64,000 bases of DNA, taken from NCBI GenBank assembly GCA_963818855.1, contig CAWFUH010000012.1:186001-250000 (forward strand). The letters are read 5' to 3'. Positions 25,802 through 34,454 of the stretch are shown piece by piece; the stretch's first letter is position 1, and each line of letters begins with the position of its first letter. The notes under the pieces were generated by a model. That model was not told where the DNA came from and ran no database searches. It saw only the letters and a program-made list of their open reading frames with translations. The stretch is from Bog-159 sp963818855 (GTDB lineage Bacteria > Acidobacteriota > Terriglobia > Bryobacterales > Bryobacteraceae). The translations under genes and the position numbers were made by a program.

Positions 25802-26047
25802 ATGACCGACTCCAGGGTATTGCTTTCGGACGAACTGAAGCACCGGATAGAGGAGTTTGCCCGCGAGCAAAACCGCGAGCCTGCCGATGTCATGGAGGAG
25901 GCGGTGAACCGATACCTAGCCAGCCAAAGGCTTGCCCAGTTTGCTGAAAAAATGGAACGCAAGGCGGGCAGCCAAGGCATATCGGAAGAAGATGTACCAG
26001 GGCTTATTCAGGAAGTCCGGCGGGAAAACGAAACGCGCGAGCGCTGA
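25802..26047 (+). CDS. Antitoxin-like ribbon-helix-helix protein
   Basis: 81 residues. The N-terminus RVLLSDELKHRIEEFAREQN, followed by PADVMEEAVNRYL, has the strand-helix-helix pattern of ribbon-helix-helix antitoxins that bind DNA and neutralise a toxin with their C-terminal tail (ISEEDVPGLIQEVRREN). Its TGA stop is immediately followed by the GTG start of a PIN-domain gene, the usual antitoxin-toxin arrangement. It is intact although the toxin frame is broken. Confidence 0.78.
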   Translation: MTDSRVLLSDELKHRIEEFAREQNREPADVMEEAVNRYLASQRLAQFAEKMERKAGSQGISEEDVPGLIQEVRRENETRER

Positions 26048-26469
26048 GTGCTTAAGGTCACTGCCGATACCAATGTGCTTGTCTCCGGACTAGTGTTCGG
26101 GCACGGTAAGCCCACCAGCTTTTGCAGAAGGCCCTGAGCGGGGAGATCAGCCTTACGGTTTCAAGGGCGATCATAGACGAAATGGCCGATGTACTGGGCC
26201 GAAAATTCGGAGCGTCTGCCGAGGAGATAGCCATAGCGCAGAGCATTATCGGTGACGCCGCGCGCACAGTGCAGCCTGCGGTGGAACTCTATGTTGTCAA
26301 GGAGGACCCCGCGGATAACCGCATTATGGAATGCGCGGTGTCGGCGGGAGCGGATTACATCGTGACCGGCGACAAGGATCTGCTTCGGCTCGGGCGTTAT
26401 GATTCAATCAGGATTCTGAACGTGGCGGATTTTCTGGAAATCGCGGAGAGACACGCCCGCGGGCGTTAA
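26048..26469 (+). pseudogene. PIN-domain toxin, frame-broken
   Basis: From GTG 26048 the frame reads VLKVTADTNVLVSGLVFG, the first PIN strand with its catalytic Asp, then meets TGA at 26136-26138. One base appears missing near 26118; restoring it joins GKPTxLLQKALSGEI to the rest, including a conserved acidic MADVLG helix and GADYIVTGDKDLLRLG, where the later PIN aspartates lie. PIN toxins are Mg2+-dependent RNases. The break may be real inactivation or a sequencing slip, since all other parts are well preserved and the antitoxin is intact. Confidence 0.8.
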
Positions 26470-26474
26470 GCCCT

Positions 26475-26835
26475 GCTCCGCCGCTGTCCACGCTCGACAG
26501 CAGCCGCGGCATTTTGCGCCGTGATTCGCGCGTAACTCGGAACGCCGTTTTCAGCCTGAACCTTGCCTTGCCGCTGACTTCCAGAAGTTTCTGTGCCGCT
26601 TCCTCAATGCTCCGTCCCGATTGAATTGCCAGATAACACCAGTGATCCGCTTGGCTGTGGTCGGGGCCTGTCCCTGATTTTGTTGGGCGGCACTGCGGGT
26701 GAGCCTTTTCATAGCTAAGCATCGGGCGGGTGCCGGGTGTTACAGACTTGCGAAGGACATTGGTGTCCCTTGCAAAGACTTTGACCGGCTCCGGCTCGGC
26801 GAGCAGACCTTGCTCCCGATCGATATAGCGCAGCA
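26475..26835 (-). pseudogene. Decayed primase-like gene of a mobile element
   Basis: Minus-strand translation gives PGTRPMLSYEKAHPQ, then PDHSQADHWCYLAIQSGRS and IEEAAQKLLEVSGKA, and after a frame change YARITAQNAAAAVER. This order recalls RepB-like primases of plasmids and phages (LPGTxNxK.., SQADxxx.., YAxxTxxxA). No start, no catalytic domain and at least one frameshift are present, so it is a remnant. The family assignment is by eye and tentative. It supports reading 24.3-26.9 kb as an old integrated element. Confidence 0.4.
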
Positions 26836-26840
26836 TCGCA

Positions 26841-27062
26841 TCAACGGAAAGGAACCCAGCCCACCGCTATCTCCAGCAGAAGTAAGGCACCAAACGCCAC
26901 GCCCATATAACCTACGGCACGAGCCAGTCTTAATTGTCTGGGCGTTGGTCTTCGCCCCCAAGGCAGAATTTGGTGGCATTGTACGGGAAACTTCACTAGC
27001 AGGAATCCGATACCCAGGAACCAGATCAGCATAACTACGATGACGCTTCGGTGAGAGATCAC
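26841..27062 (-). CDS. Small two-helix membrane protein
   Basis: 73 residues from GTG 27062, whose first bases overlap the TGA stop of the acyl-CoA ligase gene (GTGA). Two hydrophobic helices, MLIWFLGIGFLLVKF and VGYMGVAFGALLLLEIAVG, flank a basic loop with GRRPTPRQLRLARA. I recall similar small acidobacterial membrane proteins but no known function. It is the last gene of the acyl-CoA operon by position and coupling; a functional link to that pathway is inference only. Confidence 0.65.
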   Translation of the reverse strand: MISHRSVIVVMLIWFLGIGFLLVKFPVQCHQILPWGRRPTPRQLRLARAVGYMGVAFGALLLLEIAVGWVPFR

Positions 27063-28612
27063 GGCTCGTCCACCCGCCGATACTTCGCCCGCAGCACGGT
27101 CTTCTGCACCTTCCCCGTCCCGCCCTTGGGCAGCGCCTCTATAAAATCCACCGACGTAGGACACTTGAAGTGCGCCATGCGCGCGCGGCAGTAATCGATC
27201 AGTTCGGTCTCCGTCAGCGAACTGCCTGGACGCCTTGTCACCACGGCCTTGATGGCCTCGCCCCACCTCTGGTCGGGCAGGCCGATCACGGCGACCTCCA
27301 GGACTTCCGGATGGGATGCGATCATGGACTCCACCTCCGGCGAATAAACATTCTCGCCGCCGGGTTTGAGCATGTCCTTCTTGCGGTCGAGGATATACAG
27401 ATAGCCGCGCGCATCAAATGTGCCGATGTCGCCGGTGTGCAGCCAGCCGCCGCGCATCGTGTCGGCCGTGATGGTTGGCTGGTTCCAGTAGCCTTTCATG
27501 ATGGTGTCCCCACGCGCGACGATCTCGCCGGCCTCGCCGGGAGACAGCTCGCGATCCATCGGATCCACGATACGCACCTCGACGCCCATCACGGGCCGGC
27601 CGGCAGATTTCACTGGCGCGAATTGCTCGTGGGCATTTTCCAGACTGTGGTCCTCAGGTCCCAAATAGGTCAGCGTGGGACTCGCTTCGCTCAATCCATA
27701 ACCCTGCCCGAACTGGCAGCGCAGTTTCTGCTGCGCGCGCCGCAGCAGATCGAGAGGCATGGGCGATGCGCCGTAGACGATCATGCGCAGGCTGGATGTG
27801 TCATAACGCTCGAAGGCCGGATGGTTGATCATCGCGTTCAACATGGCGGGCACTACAAACGTATGCGTTACCCGGTAATGTGCGATGGTTTTGAGACACG
27901 CTTCAGGATCGAACGCAGGCAGGAAGCAACTCGGCCCGCCCTGCATCACCAGCGAATAGACTACCGCCGCATCGGCCACATGAAACATAGGCGCGGCGTG
28001 CAGCCAAACCCAATCTTTGGCGACGGCCAATGAAATCATGCCGTGCATGGCGTTGTTGTAGAGATTCTTGTGGGTGAGCATTACGCCTTTGGGGCCGCCC
28101 GTCGAGCCGCTCGTGTAGAACAACGCTACCGTTTCGTTTTCATCCGGCAGCGGCCCGTACAGCCAGGCTGGCACGGCAGCCGCGAGGCCCGCTTCGTAAT
28201 CCGGCATGCCGGCGGGACACGCCCCGTTCCCGGCGAACAGGTATGCGAGATTCGGAAGAATGGCGCTCAGCGCCGGTGCAATGCGTGCAAAGCACTCATC
28301 GAGTACCAGCAGGCGCGCACCGGAATCCGACAGAGCGAAGCCAATCTCAGCGGCGTTCCACCGGATATTGATCGGCACGATGATGGCGCCCGCCAACGGG
28401 ACAGCATGATAGAGTTCGAAATACCGCAGCGAATTCAGCATCAGCACGGCGACGCGATCACCGCGTGCGACGCCCAGTTCACCGAGCGATTGGGCCACGC
28501 GCGTGACGCGCCGGGCAAACTCCGCATACGTGATCGAATGCTCACCATCGTAAGCGGCAATGGCATCCGCATGTAGCTGGCGGGCGCGCCGCAACGCATA
28601 CAGAATGTCCAT
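27059..28612 (-). CDS. AMP-forming acyl-CoA ligase
   Basis: 517 residues from ATG 28612 (MDILYALRRARQLHADAIA), chosen because GGAGG lies just before it and overlaps the end of the thiolase gene; the longer open frame is antisense to thiolase. The ANL-family signatures are complete: phosphate loop YTSGSTGGPKGVM, GYGLSEASPT, GWLHTGDIG, the hinge LDRKKDMLKPGGENV and the catalytic lysine in PKGGTGKVQK. It activates a carboxylic acid to its CoA thioester through an acyl-adenylate, supplying the operon. Chain length or ring type cannot be told from sequence. Confidence 0.92.
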   Translation of the reverse strand: MDILYALRRARQLHADAIAAYDGEHSITYAEFARRVTRVAQSLGELGVARGDRVAVLMLNSLRYFELYHAVPLAGAIIVPINIRWNAAEIGFALSDSGARLLVLDECFARIAPALSAILPNLAYLFAGNGACPAGMPDYEAGLAAAVPAWLYGPLPDENETVALFYTSGSTGGPKGVMLTHKNLYNNAMHGMISLAVAKDWVWLHAAPMFHVADAAVVYSLVMQGGPSCFLPAFDPEACLKTIAHYRVTHTFVVPAMLNAMINHPAFERYDTSSLRMIVYGASPMPLDLLRRAQQKLRCQFGQGYGLSEASPTLTYLGPEDHSLENAHEQFAPVKSAGRPVMGVEVRIVDPMDRELSPGEAGEIVARGDTIMKGYWNQPTITADTMRGGWLHTGDIGTFDARGYLYILDRKKDMLKPGGENVYSPEVESMIASHPEVLEVAVIGLPDQRWGEAIKAVVTRRPGSSLTETELIDYCRARMAHFKCPTSVDFIEALPKGGTGKVQKTVLRAKYRRVDEP

Positions 28613-28614
28613 AT

Positions 28615-29781
28615 TTATTGCCTCCCCAGCACGATCACGCACGCCACCGATCCCGGGCCCCCCAGGTTGTGCACCAGCCCCAGTTCGGCGTCGCGTACCT
28701 GGCGCGCGCCCGCCTGCCCGCGCAACTGCGTCACCACTTCGTAAATCATGCGCACACCGCTCGCGCCGATGGGATGTCCGAACGATTTCAGCCCGCCGCT
28801 GGGATTCACCGGTAGATCGCCCGCCAGCGCGCTGCGGCCCTCGCCGATGAACTGCACGCCTTCGCCCTTGCGGCAGAAACCGAGGTCTTCGTAGTTGGTG
28901 ATCTCGGTCCACGTGAAGCAATCGTGCACTTCGGCGAAATCGATCTCCGCCGCCGGATTCCGAATGCCTGCCATGCGGTAAGCCTCGGCGGACGCCGCTT
29001 GTGTGGCCGCGAAGCCGATATAGTCATTCGCCGGATCGTACCAGGGCCGCCCGCTGGTGACAGCCAGACCCAAGCCTTTCACCAGCACGTAATCGTCGCG
29101 GAACTGGCTGGCCATATCGGCGCGGCAGATCACCGCGGCGGCCGCGCCGTCGGTGGTGGGGCAGCAATCGAACAGGCCGAAGGGCCACGCCACGATGGGC
29201 GCCTTCAGCACCTGCTCCTCGCTCACTTCCATCTGGAAATGCGCCTTGGGATTGAGCGCGCCATTGTGGTGGTTCTTCACGGAGACCTTGGCCAGCGTCT
29301 CGCGGCCGCCGCCGAACCGATGGAAGTAACGATTGGCCGACAGGGCGAAGACGCCCGGCGCGGTGAGCCCGTCGTGTTGGTAAGGATGGCCGCTCTCCCA
29401 GCCCAGACCGCGCATCGGCCGGTCCTTCAACTTCTCCACACCGGCCACCAGCGCCACGTCGTACATGCCGGATGCCACGGCCATAGCAGCATTACGGAAT
29501 GCGTCCGTGCCGGTGGCGCAGTAGTTCTCCACGCGGGTAATGGGCTTGCCGTACAGGCGCAGCGCGTCGGCCAGTGAAACGGACGCTTTGCCGTTGCCGG
29601 CGTACGGTGAGAACGTGCCCAGCCACGCAGCTTCCACGCGCTCGGGCTCGATGCACGCGTCCGCGAACGCCGCGAAGGCCGCCTCTGCCAGCATGTCTTC
29701 GAAGCTCTGGTCGAAGTTATCGCCGAATTTGGTGCAACCCACGCCGATGATCGCGACCTGGTCCTTGATCGATCCCGCCAT
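28615..29781 (-). CDS. SCP-x-type thiolase / acetyl-CoA acetyltransferase
   Basis: 388 residues. The nucleophile cysteine is in VENYCATGTDAFRNA and the histidine motif in FGHPIGASGVRM, as in thiolases of the sterol-carrier-protein-x type, which cleave bulky or branched 3-ketoacyl-CoAs. The sequence starts MAGSIKDQVAIIGVG, usual for this group. It follows the HMG-CoA-synthase-like/DUF35 gene by nine bases and precedes the ligase by two, so all are in one transcript. Such thiolases commonly work with a DUF35 zinc-ribbon/OB partner, which here is part of the neighbouring protein. Confidence 0.88.
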   Translation of the reverse strand: MAGSIKDQVAIIGVGCTKFGDNFDQSFEDMLAEAAFAAFADACIEPERVEAAWLGTFSPYAGNGKASVSLADALRLYGKPITRVENYCATGTDAFRNAAMAVASGMYDVALVAGVEKLKDRPMRGLGWESGHPYQHDGLTAPGVFALSANRYFHRFGGGRETLAKVSVKNHHNGALNPKAHFQMEVSEEQVLKAPIVAWPFGLFDCCPTTDGAAAAVICRADMASQFRDDYVLVKGLGLAVTSGRPWYDPANDYIGFAATQAASAEAYRMAGIRNPAAEIDFAEVHDCFTWTEITNYEDLGFCRKGEGVQFIGEGRSALAGDLPVNPSGGLKSFGHPIGASGVRMIYEVVTQLRGQAGARQVRDAELGLVHNLGGPGSVACVIVLGRQ

Positions 29782-29790
29782 GCCTGTCTC

Positions 29791-31158
29791 CTATACGGGT
29801 CTACACTTCCAGTAATAATAATGGTCCGCGCTACCCTCGCGCATACGGCGTAGCACCAGTTCGACATCCATTCCGATCTCGACCGTGGCCGGGTCCACGT
29901 CTGTCATCTGGCACAGAAAACGGCCGCCGCCATTTAGATCTACTACCGCCATTACAGTTGGCTCGACCGGGGCATTGTATAGAAAATCTTTAGTAAACGT
30001 GAACACGCGGCCGCGCCGGGCCAGCGGTTTCTCGATCAAACCACCGTGATGATGGCACGATCCGCATACCTGCGCGATGGGGAACTGCAACGCACCGCAT
30101 TGCGGGCAAAGCGAGCCATGCAGGCGCACGTTCTGAGCCTCCTCGCGACGCAGCAAGACATTGGAAATCTCCGCGCCGCCGCCGGACGCGCGTCCATAAT
30201 CGCGCAGCTTGCGATAGATGTGATAACTGGGATATTCGATGGTGCGATCATCAGGCTGCAGCCGTTCTCCTCGGCCCAGCGCGCGGAAGAGAAAGCCGTC
30301 GGCGCCGTCGCCATACGCGATGGCCAGAATCAGATCGCCGGGCTGGGCGCGATCGAGTGTCTGCGCCAGGAGAAACAGTGGCATGGCCGCGCCGGAGATT
30401 CCGATATCGTTGGCGTGCACGTCCTCCACGCGCGCGGCCGGGATGCCGAGAGCCTTGGCGGCGGCGGCGTGCACGCGTCCATCACTCGAGGTCAGTGCCG
30501 CCCGCGCGATCTGCTCGGGCCGGATGCCGGCCTTCGCGATCACAGCCCGGCCCACGGCGACTACATGTTCGATATAGCCGCGGGCGAGCGAATACTTCGA
30601 GGCGAAGGCGCGTACGTGAGCATCGGTATCTCTGCGCCATTCGTCCGGAAAATCGTCGGAGAGGGAGGCGGACGCGACAACCTCGGCGATCAAGTTTTCG
30701 GAGCCCACCGATATTGCTGCGGCCGCATCGCCGAAGAGCATCTCTTCGGCCGATTCCGGCGCTCCATCGCGGCAATCGGCGGCCGCCACCAGTGCGCTCC
30801 GGACGCTGCCTGCGCTAACCGCGTCGAGCGCTGCCCGCAATGCGGTGGTTCCGGCGCGCAGAGATCCGCCGAAATCCGCCGTGGCCGTTTGCGCGGGCAG
30901 GTCGCACGCGGCGGCGATCAGACTGGCCGCCGAACGCTGCCAATACGGAGAAGTGGTGGAAGCGAATGACAGGGCCTCGACGCCGGCGCGCTCGACGAGC
31001 GGCCACGCTGCCGATTGTGCCATGGTGAGCGAGTCCTCGTCGAAGTTTATGACCGCTTTGCAACCCGGCATGGCGGGAGTGCTCCAGGCCGCAGCGATCA
31101 CTTCGCGGCGCATGCGGCGGCGTGGAACATACACCGCATAGTCTGTAATTCCGATCAA
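29791..31158 (-). CDS. HMG-CoA-synthase-like protein fused to DUF35 zinc-ribbon/OB domain
   Basis: 455 residues. Residues 1-310 have the thiolase fold of 3-hydroxy-3-methylglutaryl-CoA synthase (MIGITDYAVYVPRRRMRRE; FGDAAAAISVG). In the active-site helix the family usually has Cys before AGT; here the segment reads ADFGGSLRAGTTAL, with no Cys. Residues 345-450 are a DUF35 domain with zinc ligands LCPQCGALQFP and VCGSCHHHG, then an OB fold. In archaea a separate DUF35 protein bridges thiolase and HMG-CoA synthase; here the bridge is fused. The missing nucleophile suggests a scaffolding or altered role rather than HMG-CoA synthesis. Confidence 0.82.
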   Translation of the reverse strand: MIGITDYAVYVPRRRMRREVIAAAWSTPAMPGCKAVINFDEDSLTMAQSAAWPLVERAGVEALSFASTTSPYWQRSAASLIAAACDLPAQTATADFGGSLRAGTTALRAALDAVSAGSVRSALVAAADCRDGAPESAEEMLFGDAAAAISVGSENLIAEVVASASLSDDFPDEWRRDTDAHVRAFASKYSLARGYIEHVVAVGRAVIAKAGIRPEQIARAALTSSDGRVHAAAAKALGIPAARVEDVHANDIGISGAAMPLFLLAQTLDRAQPGDLILAIAYGDGADGFLFRALGRGERLQPDDRTIEYPSYHIYRKLRDYGRASGGGAEISNVLLRREEAQNVRLHGSLCPQCGALQFPIAQVCGSCHHHGGLIEKPLARRGRVFTFTKDFLYNAPVEPTVMAVVDLNGGGRFLCQMTDVDPATVEIGMDVELVLRRMREGSADHYYYWKCRPV

Positions 31159-31204
31159 TCGACGATCTCCCCGTTGTGGCAGTCACCGGCCGGCACGACG
31201 TATA

Positions 31205-32278
31205 TTATGGCACCTCGCCTGTGTGCTCGCCTAAGCGCGGTGGCGGGCCGCCCAGGCGTCCGGGGGTATCGCTGAGTTTTGGGACAACCACGGAGTCGCC
31301 GGGGAGCAGCCCGAAATGTGCCGCCACCTCCGCCACGTTGCGCACAGGTGTAACACAGGCATCCGCTGGGCGCAAACGCTCGCACCACCCCTCCGCCGTG
31401 CGTTCGCGGAAGATGCGTTCGAACTCCGACATGATTTCTGCCTGACGCACACCTTCGGCGAACTGATCCGCAATAAACTGGTCGCACCCGAGTGCGTGGC
31501 AGAGGGCTTTCCAGAATCTCGGCTCCAGCGCGCCAACCGCCAGCCAGCGCCCGTCACCCGCCTGGTAAATGCGATAACAGGCGTAGCGTCCCGTCAGCAG
31601 GCCATCCCCGCGCGCGGGTAATTCGCCCGTCGCCGCATGCGTGGCCAGCGCGACGGGCAGCAGCGAGGCCACGCCATCCACCATCGAAACATCTACAGTC
31701 TGACCCCGGCCCGTCTTGTTCCGCGCCGCGAGAGCCAGCAAGATGCCGATCACGGCCTGCATGGCACCGCCGGCCAGGTCCGCGATCTGCATTCCGGGAA
31801 TCACCGGCGGACCGCCGCACGCGCCGTTCAGGTCGAGCGCGCCGCCCAACGCCAGGTAATTAATATCGTGCCCTGCGAGCGGCGCCCAGGGGCCGTCCTG
31901 CCCATAGCCGGTGATTGACACGTAGATGAGGCCGCTGTTCGCGGCGCGCAGCGTATCGTAGCCGAGGCCCAGGCGCTGCATGGTGCCGGGCCGGAAGCTT
32001 TCCACCACCACATCCGCGGCGCCGGCCATTTTCAGGAAAGCCGCGCGGCCGGCGCCGCTCTTCAGGTCGATTGCGACGCTCTTCTTCCCGCGATTCACCA
32101 GGTGAAAAACGGCCCCCTCGCCATCCAGATACGGTGCCATCCAGCGGCTGTAATCGCCCCTCCCCGGCTCTTCGATCTTGATGACCTCGGCGCCGAAGTT
32201 GGCAAGCTGCAGCGTAGCCGCCGCCCCCGGCAGCAAGCGCGTCAGATCCAGAACCACCAGACCGTCGAGCGGTCTCAT
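31205..32278 (-). CDS. CaiB/BaiF-family CoA transferase
   Basis: 357 residues, a type III CoA transferase or alpha-methylacyl-CoA racemase relative. The N-terminus RPLDGLVVLDLTRLLPGAA and EVIKIEEPGRGDYSR are family hallmarks. The catalytic aspartate is expected in SMVDGVASLL. FLVNRGKKSVAIDLK is present as VNRGKKSVAIDLK. It either moves CoA between acids or inverts a 2-methyl centre before beta-oxidation; the sequence alone does not decide. Its start overlaps the stop of the MaoC gene by four bases (ATGA), showing coupling. Confidence 0.9.
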   Translation of the reverse strand: MRPLDGLVVLDLTRLLPGAAATLQLANFGAEVIKIEEPGRGDYSRWMAPYLDGEGAVFHLVNRGKKSVAIDLKSGAGRAAFLKMAGAADVVVESFRPGTMQRLGLGYDTLRAANSGLIYVSITGYGQDGPWAPLAGHDINYLALGGALDLNGACGGPPVIPGMQIADLAGGAMQAVIGILLALAARNKTGRGQTVDVSMVDGVASLLPVALATHAATGELPARGDGLLTGRYACYRIYQAGDGRWLAVGALEPRFWKALCHALGCDQFIADQFAEGVRQAEIMSEFERIFRERTAEGWCERLRPADACVTPVRNVAEVAAHFGLLPGDSVVVPKLSDTPGRLGGPPPRLGEHTGEVP

Positions 32279-32715
32279 GGGCGGCGCTTCACCAGCAGCT
32301 TGTCGGTGTACACAATCACGGGCTCGTTATTCTGGTTGAGCACCTGCGTCTCGAACGTGACGATCCCGCGCGCCGCGTCTTTCTCTTTCAATTCAATCAC
32401 GCGCTTAGTCACGCGCACGGTATCGCCGATGAACACCGGGCCGGTAAAGCGCAGCTTGTCGACACCGTAGAATGCCAACACGGTGTCGTTAATCAGGTTC
32501 ATCTGGGTCATCAGTCCCGTGGAGATGCTGAACACCAGAGCGCCATGCGCGATGCGTTTTCCGAACGGGGACTGCCGCGCAAATTCCTCATTAGTATGTA
32601 ACTCCACAAAATCGCCCGAAAGTCCGGCGAAATTTACGATGTCGGCTTCCGTCACTGTGCGCCCGCGCGACTGATGTACGCTGCCCGTGGCGAAGTCTTC
32701 GTAGTAGTAGCTCAT
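32275..32715 (-). CDS. MaoC-family (R)-specific enoyl-CoA hydratase
   Basis: 146 residues with a hot-dog fold. The active-site loop is DIVNFAGLSGDFVELHTNEEFA, in which Asp and His hydrate the enoyl double bond; the catalytic spacing (D-x4-H region) agrees with MaoC dehydratases. FGKRIAHGALVFSISTGL is the second conserved block. It is the first gene of the operon running leftward to 26841. Expected reaction: hydration of trans-2-enoyl-CoA to 3-hydroxyacyl-CoA. No promoter box stands out upstream of 32715. Confidence 0.9.
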   Translation of the reverse strand: MSYYYEDFATGSVHQSRGRTVTEADIVNFAGLSGDFVELHTNEEFARQSPFGKRIAHGALVFSISTGLMTQMNLINDTVLAFYGVDKLRFTGPVFIGDTVRVTKRVIELKEKDAARGIVTFETQVLNQNNEPVIVYTDKLLVKRRP

Positions 32716-32802
32716 GGTGGCTCCGAATGCCGCTGAAGCGAAATGATACCAAAGCGGCGGAGTGGATGTAACCCGCCGCGACAGTCAGGCGTAGGAAGCA
32801 AC

Positions 32803-33405
32803 ATGCGGCCAGTGCTACTGTTGCTGTTGGGTTCGATATCTGTTTTCGCGCAGCCGTTCTCGGCCGGGATCAAAGCCGGTGTGCCTCTCACTGATTTCCT
32901 GACTGCTACCGAGAATGGCACGTTCAACATCACCTCGACCACGCAGCGCTACATTATCGGCGGAGAGGCGGAACTGCACCTGCCGTTAGGACTCGGCGTG
33001 GAGTTCGATGTGCTCTACCGGCGGCTTAGCTATAACGGTTCGGGCGATCTGCTGGAGACGTTTACTACTGCCAGCTCTAGCGGCAGCAATTGGGAATTTC
33101 CGTTGTTGCTGAAGTACCGGTTCCATTTCCCGGTGGCGCGGCCATTCGTGGATGCGGGTGTGGCCTGGGACGACTTGACTGGCCTAAAAACGGTCGGTTT
33201 GTACAGTTCAGCGATCGCCTTGGTTAACCGGAACACCACTTCGGGGATTGTCTTTGGCGGAGGCGTGGATATCCACGCCATCGTGATGCACATCTCACCG
33301 GAGATCCGCTACACCAGGTGGACCTCGGCGCAGCTCAGCGAATCGGTTGGGCTGTTGCACTCCAATCTGAATCAGGCTGAGTTTCTGGTGGGCTTTACGT
33401 TCTGA
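32803..33405 (+). CDS. Outer-membrane beta-barrel protein
   Basis: 200 residues from ATG 32803 after a GTAGGAAG ribosome site. A signal peptide (MRPVLLLLLGSISVFA) is followed by alternating amphipathic strands, such as AGIKAGVPLTDFL, LGVEFDVLYRRLSYNG and WEFPLLLKYRF, and ends in the aromatic LVGFTF typical of barrel insertion by BamA. This is the eight-strand OmpA-like/opacity-protein pattern. Function unknown. The upstream MaoC operon is divergent, 87 bases away. Confidence 0.8.
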   Translation: MRPVLLLLLGSISVFAQPFSAGIKAGVPLTDFLTATENGTFNITSTTQRYIIGGEAELHLPLGLGVEFDVLYRRLSYNGSGDLLETFTTASSSGSNWEFPLLLKYRFHFPVARPFVDAGVAWDDLTGLKTVGLYSSAIALVNRNTTSGIVFGGGVDIHAIVMHISPEIRYTRWTSAQLSESVGLLHSNLNQAEFLVGFTF

Positions 33406-33559
33406 CGACGAGAGTACGGCGCGGATGTAACTGGGCGCGTCACCAATGCCGCTCAGATTTCCTGAACACCGCTATTCCGGTCGCCTTCCCTGAGAGAAAC
33501 CCCACCGATCCTCCACACTTTCCTTTACGTTCGAGTCACGGCGGATCTGGCCGTTCTCT

Positions 33560-34372
33560 ATGCAGGATTACGACGTCACTATGAAAATTCTCCTGCAACG
33601 GTCGGCCGGCGCGACCTTGCGCGAGTTGACCGGTACCGCGGTGGCGAAATGGCTGGATGTGGAATTACCAAAAGTGCAGAATCTCCGATTAGACCTCCTC
33701 GGCGAGACGGTAGACGGCGGTTTAGTGCACGTGGAACTGCAGAGCACCAACGATCCGGCCATGCCATTACGGATGGCGGAATATTGCCTGGGCGTCTTCC
33801 GGCTGTTGGGACGATTCCCCCGGCAGATCGTGCTATATGTTGGCGAAGCGCCTGCGCGCATGGACTGCGAGTTGCGTGCTCCTGGCGTATTGTTTCGATA
33901 CCGGCTGATCGACATCTGTACCCTGAATGGAGAGCGCCTGCTCGAAAGTGAGGAAGTCGGCGACAATATAATTGCGATCCTGGCGCGACTGCGCGACCAT
34001 GGAAGTGCGGTGCGCAGGATTATGCAGCGGATCGCGAGGCTGCCGGCAGCGGAGCGAGAGGTGGCGCTGGCCCAGCTTTTGATTCTGGCAGGATTGCGGC
34101 GCTTGGCGCAAACCGTAGCGGTGGAGGCGAAAAAAATGCCGATTCAGATTGATCTTTTGGAAAATGACTTCTTGGGACCAATCATCCTGAAGAATCGTCA
34201 GGAAGGACGTCAGGAAGGGGAACTAACCATTCTGCGGCGGCTGATTGAGAAACGCTTCGGGACCATGCCCGTTTGGGCCGCCGAAAAACTGGCAACACTG
34301 CCACCATCCGAATTAGAAGATCTAAGTGTACGCGTGCTGGATGCGGCGAGCATCGAAGAGTTGCTGGCGTAA
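33560..34372 (+). CDS. Rpn/PD-(D/E)XK-like nuclease family protein with DUF4351 tail
   Basis: 270 residues. Residues 1-110 look like the PD-(D/E)XK core of the Rpn/transposase-31 family: LRLDLLGET, then VHVELQSTNDPAMPLRMAEY, whose D and E-x-Q could form the metal site. Residues 205-270 are a DUF4351 tail (GELTILRRLIEKRFG, then LSVRVLDAASIEELL). Related proteins promote recombination or act as toxin-like nucleases. A decayed copy of the same tail lies 80 bases downstream at 34455-34550, pointing to an ancient tandem duplication. The catalytic assignment is by eye. Confidence 0.72.
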   Translation: MQDYDVTMKILLQRSAGATLRELTGTAVAKWLDVELPKVQNLRLDLLGETVDGGLVHVELQSTNDPAMPLRMAEYCLGVFRLLGRFPRQIVLYVGEAPARMDCELRAPGVLFRYRLIDICTLNGERLLESEEVGDNIIAILARLRDHGSAVRRIMQRIARLPAAEREVALAQLLILAGLRRLAQTVAVEAKKMPIQIDLLENDFLGPIILKNRQEGRQEGELTILRRLIEKRFGTMPVWAAEKLATLPPSELEDLSVRVLDAASIEELLA

Positions 34373-34454
34373 ATCGTGGCAGCCGTAGACAGGGGCCCAG
34401 ACTTGCGCGGGGCTCGGAGCCGTGGCGCGGCGATGGCATACATGTCGATTCAAT

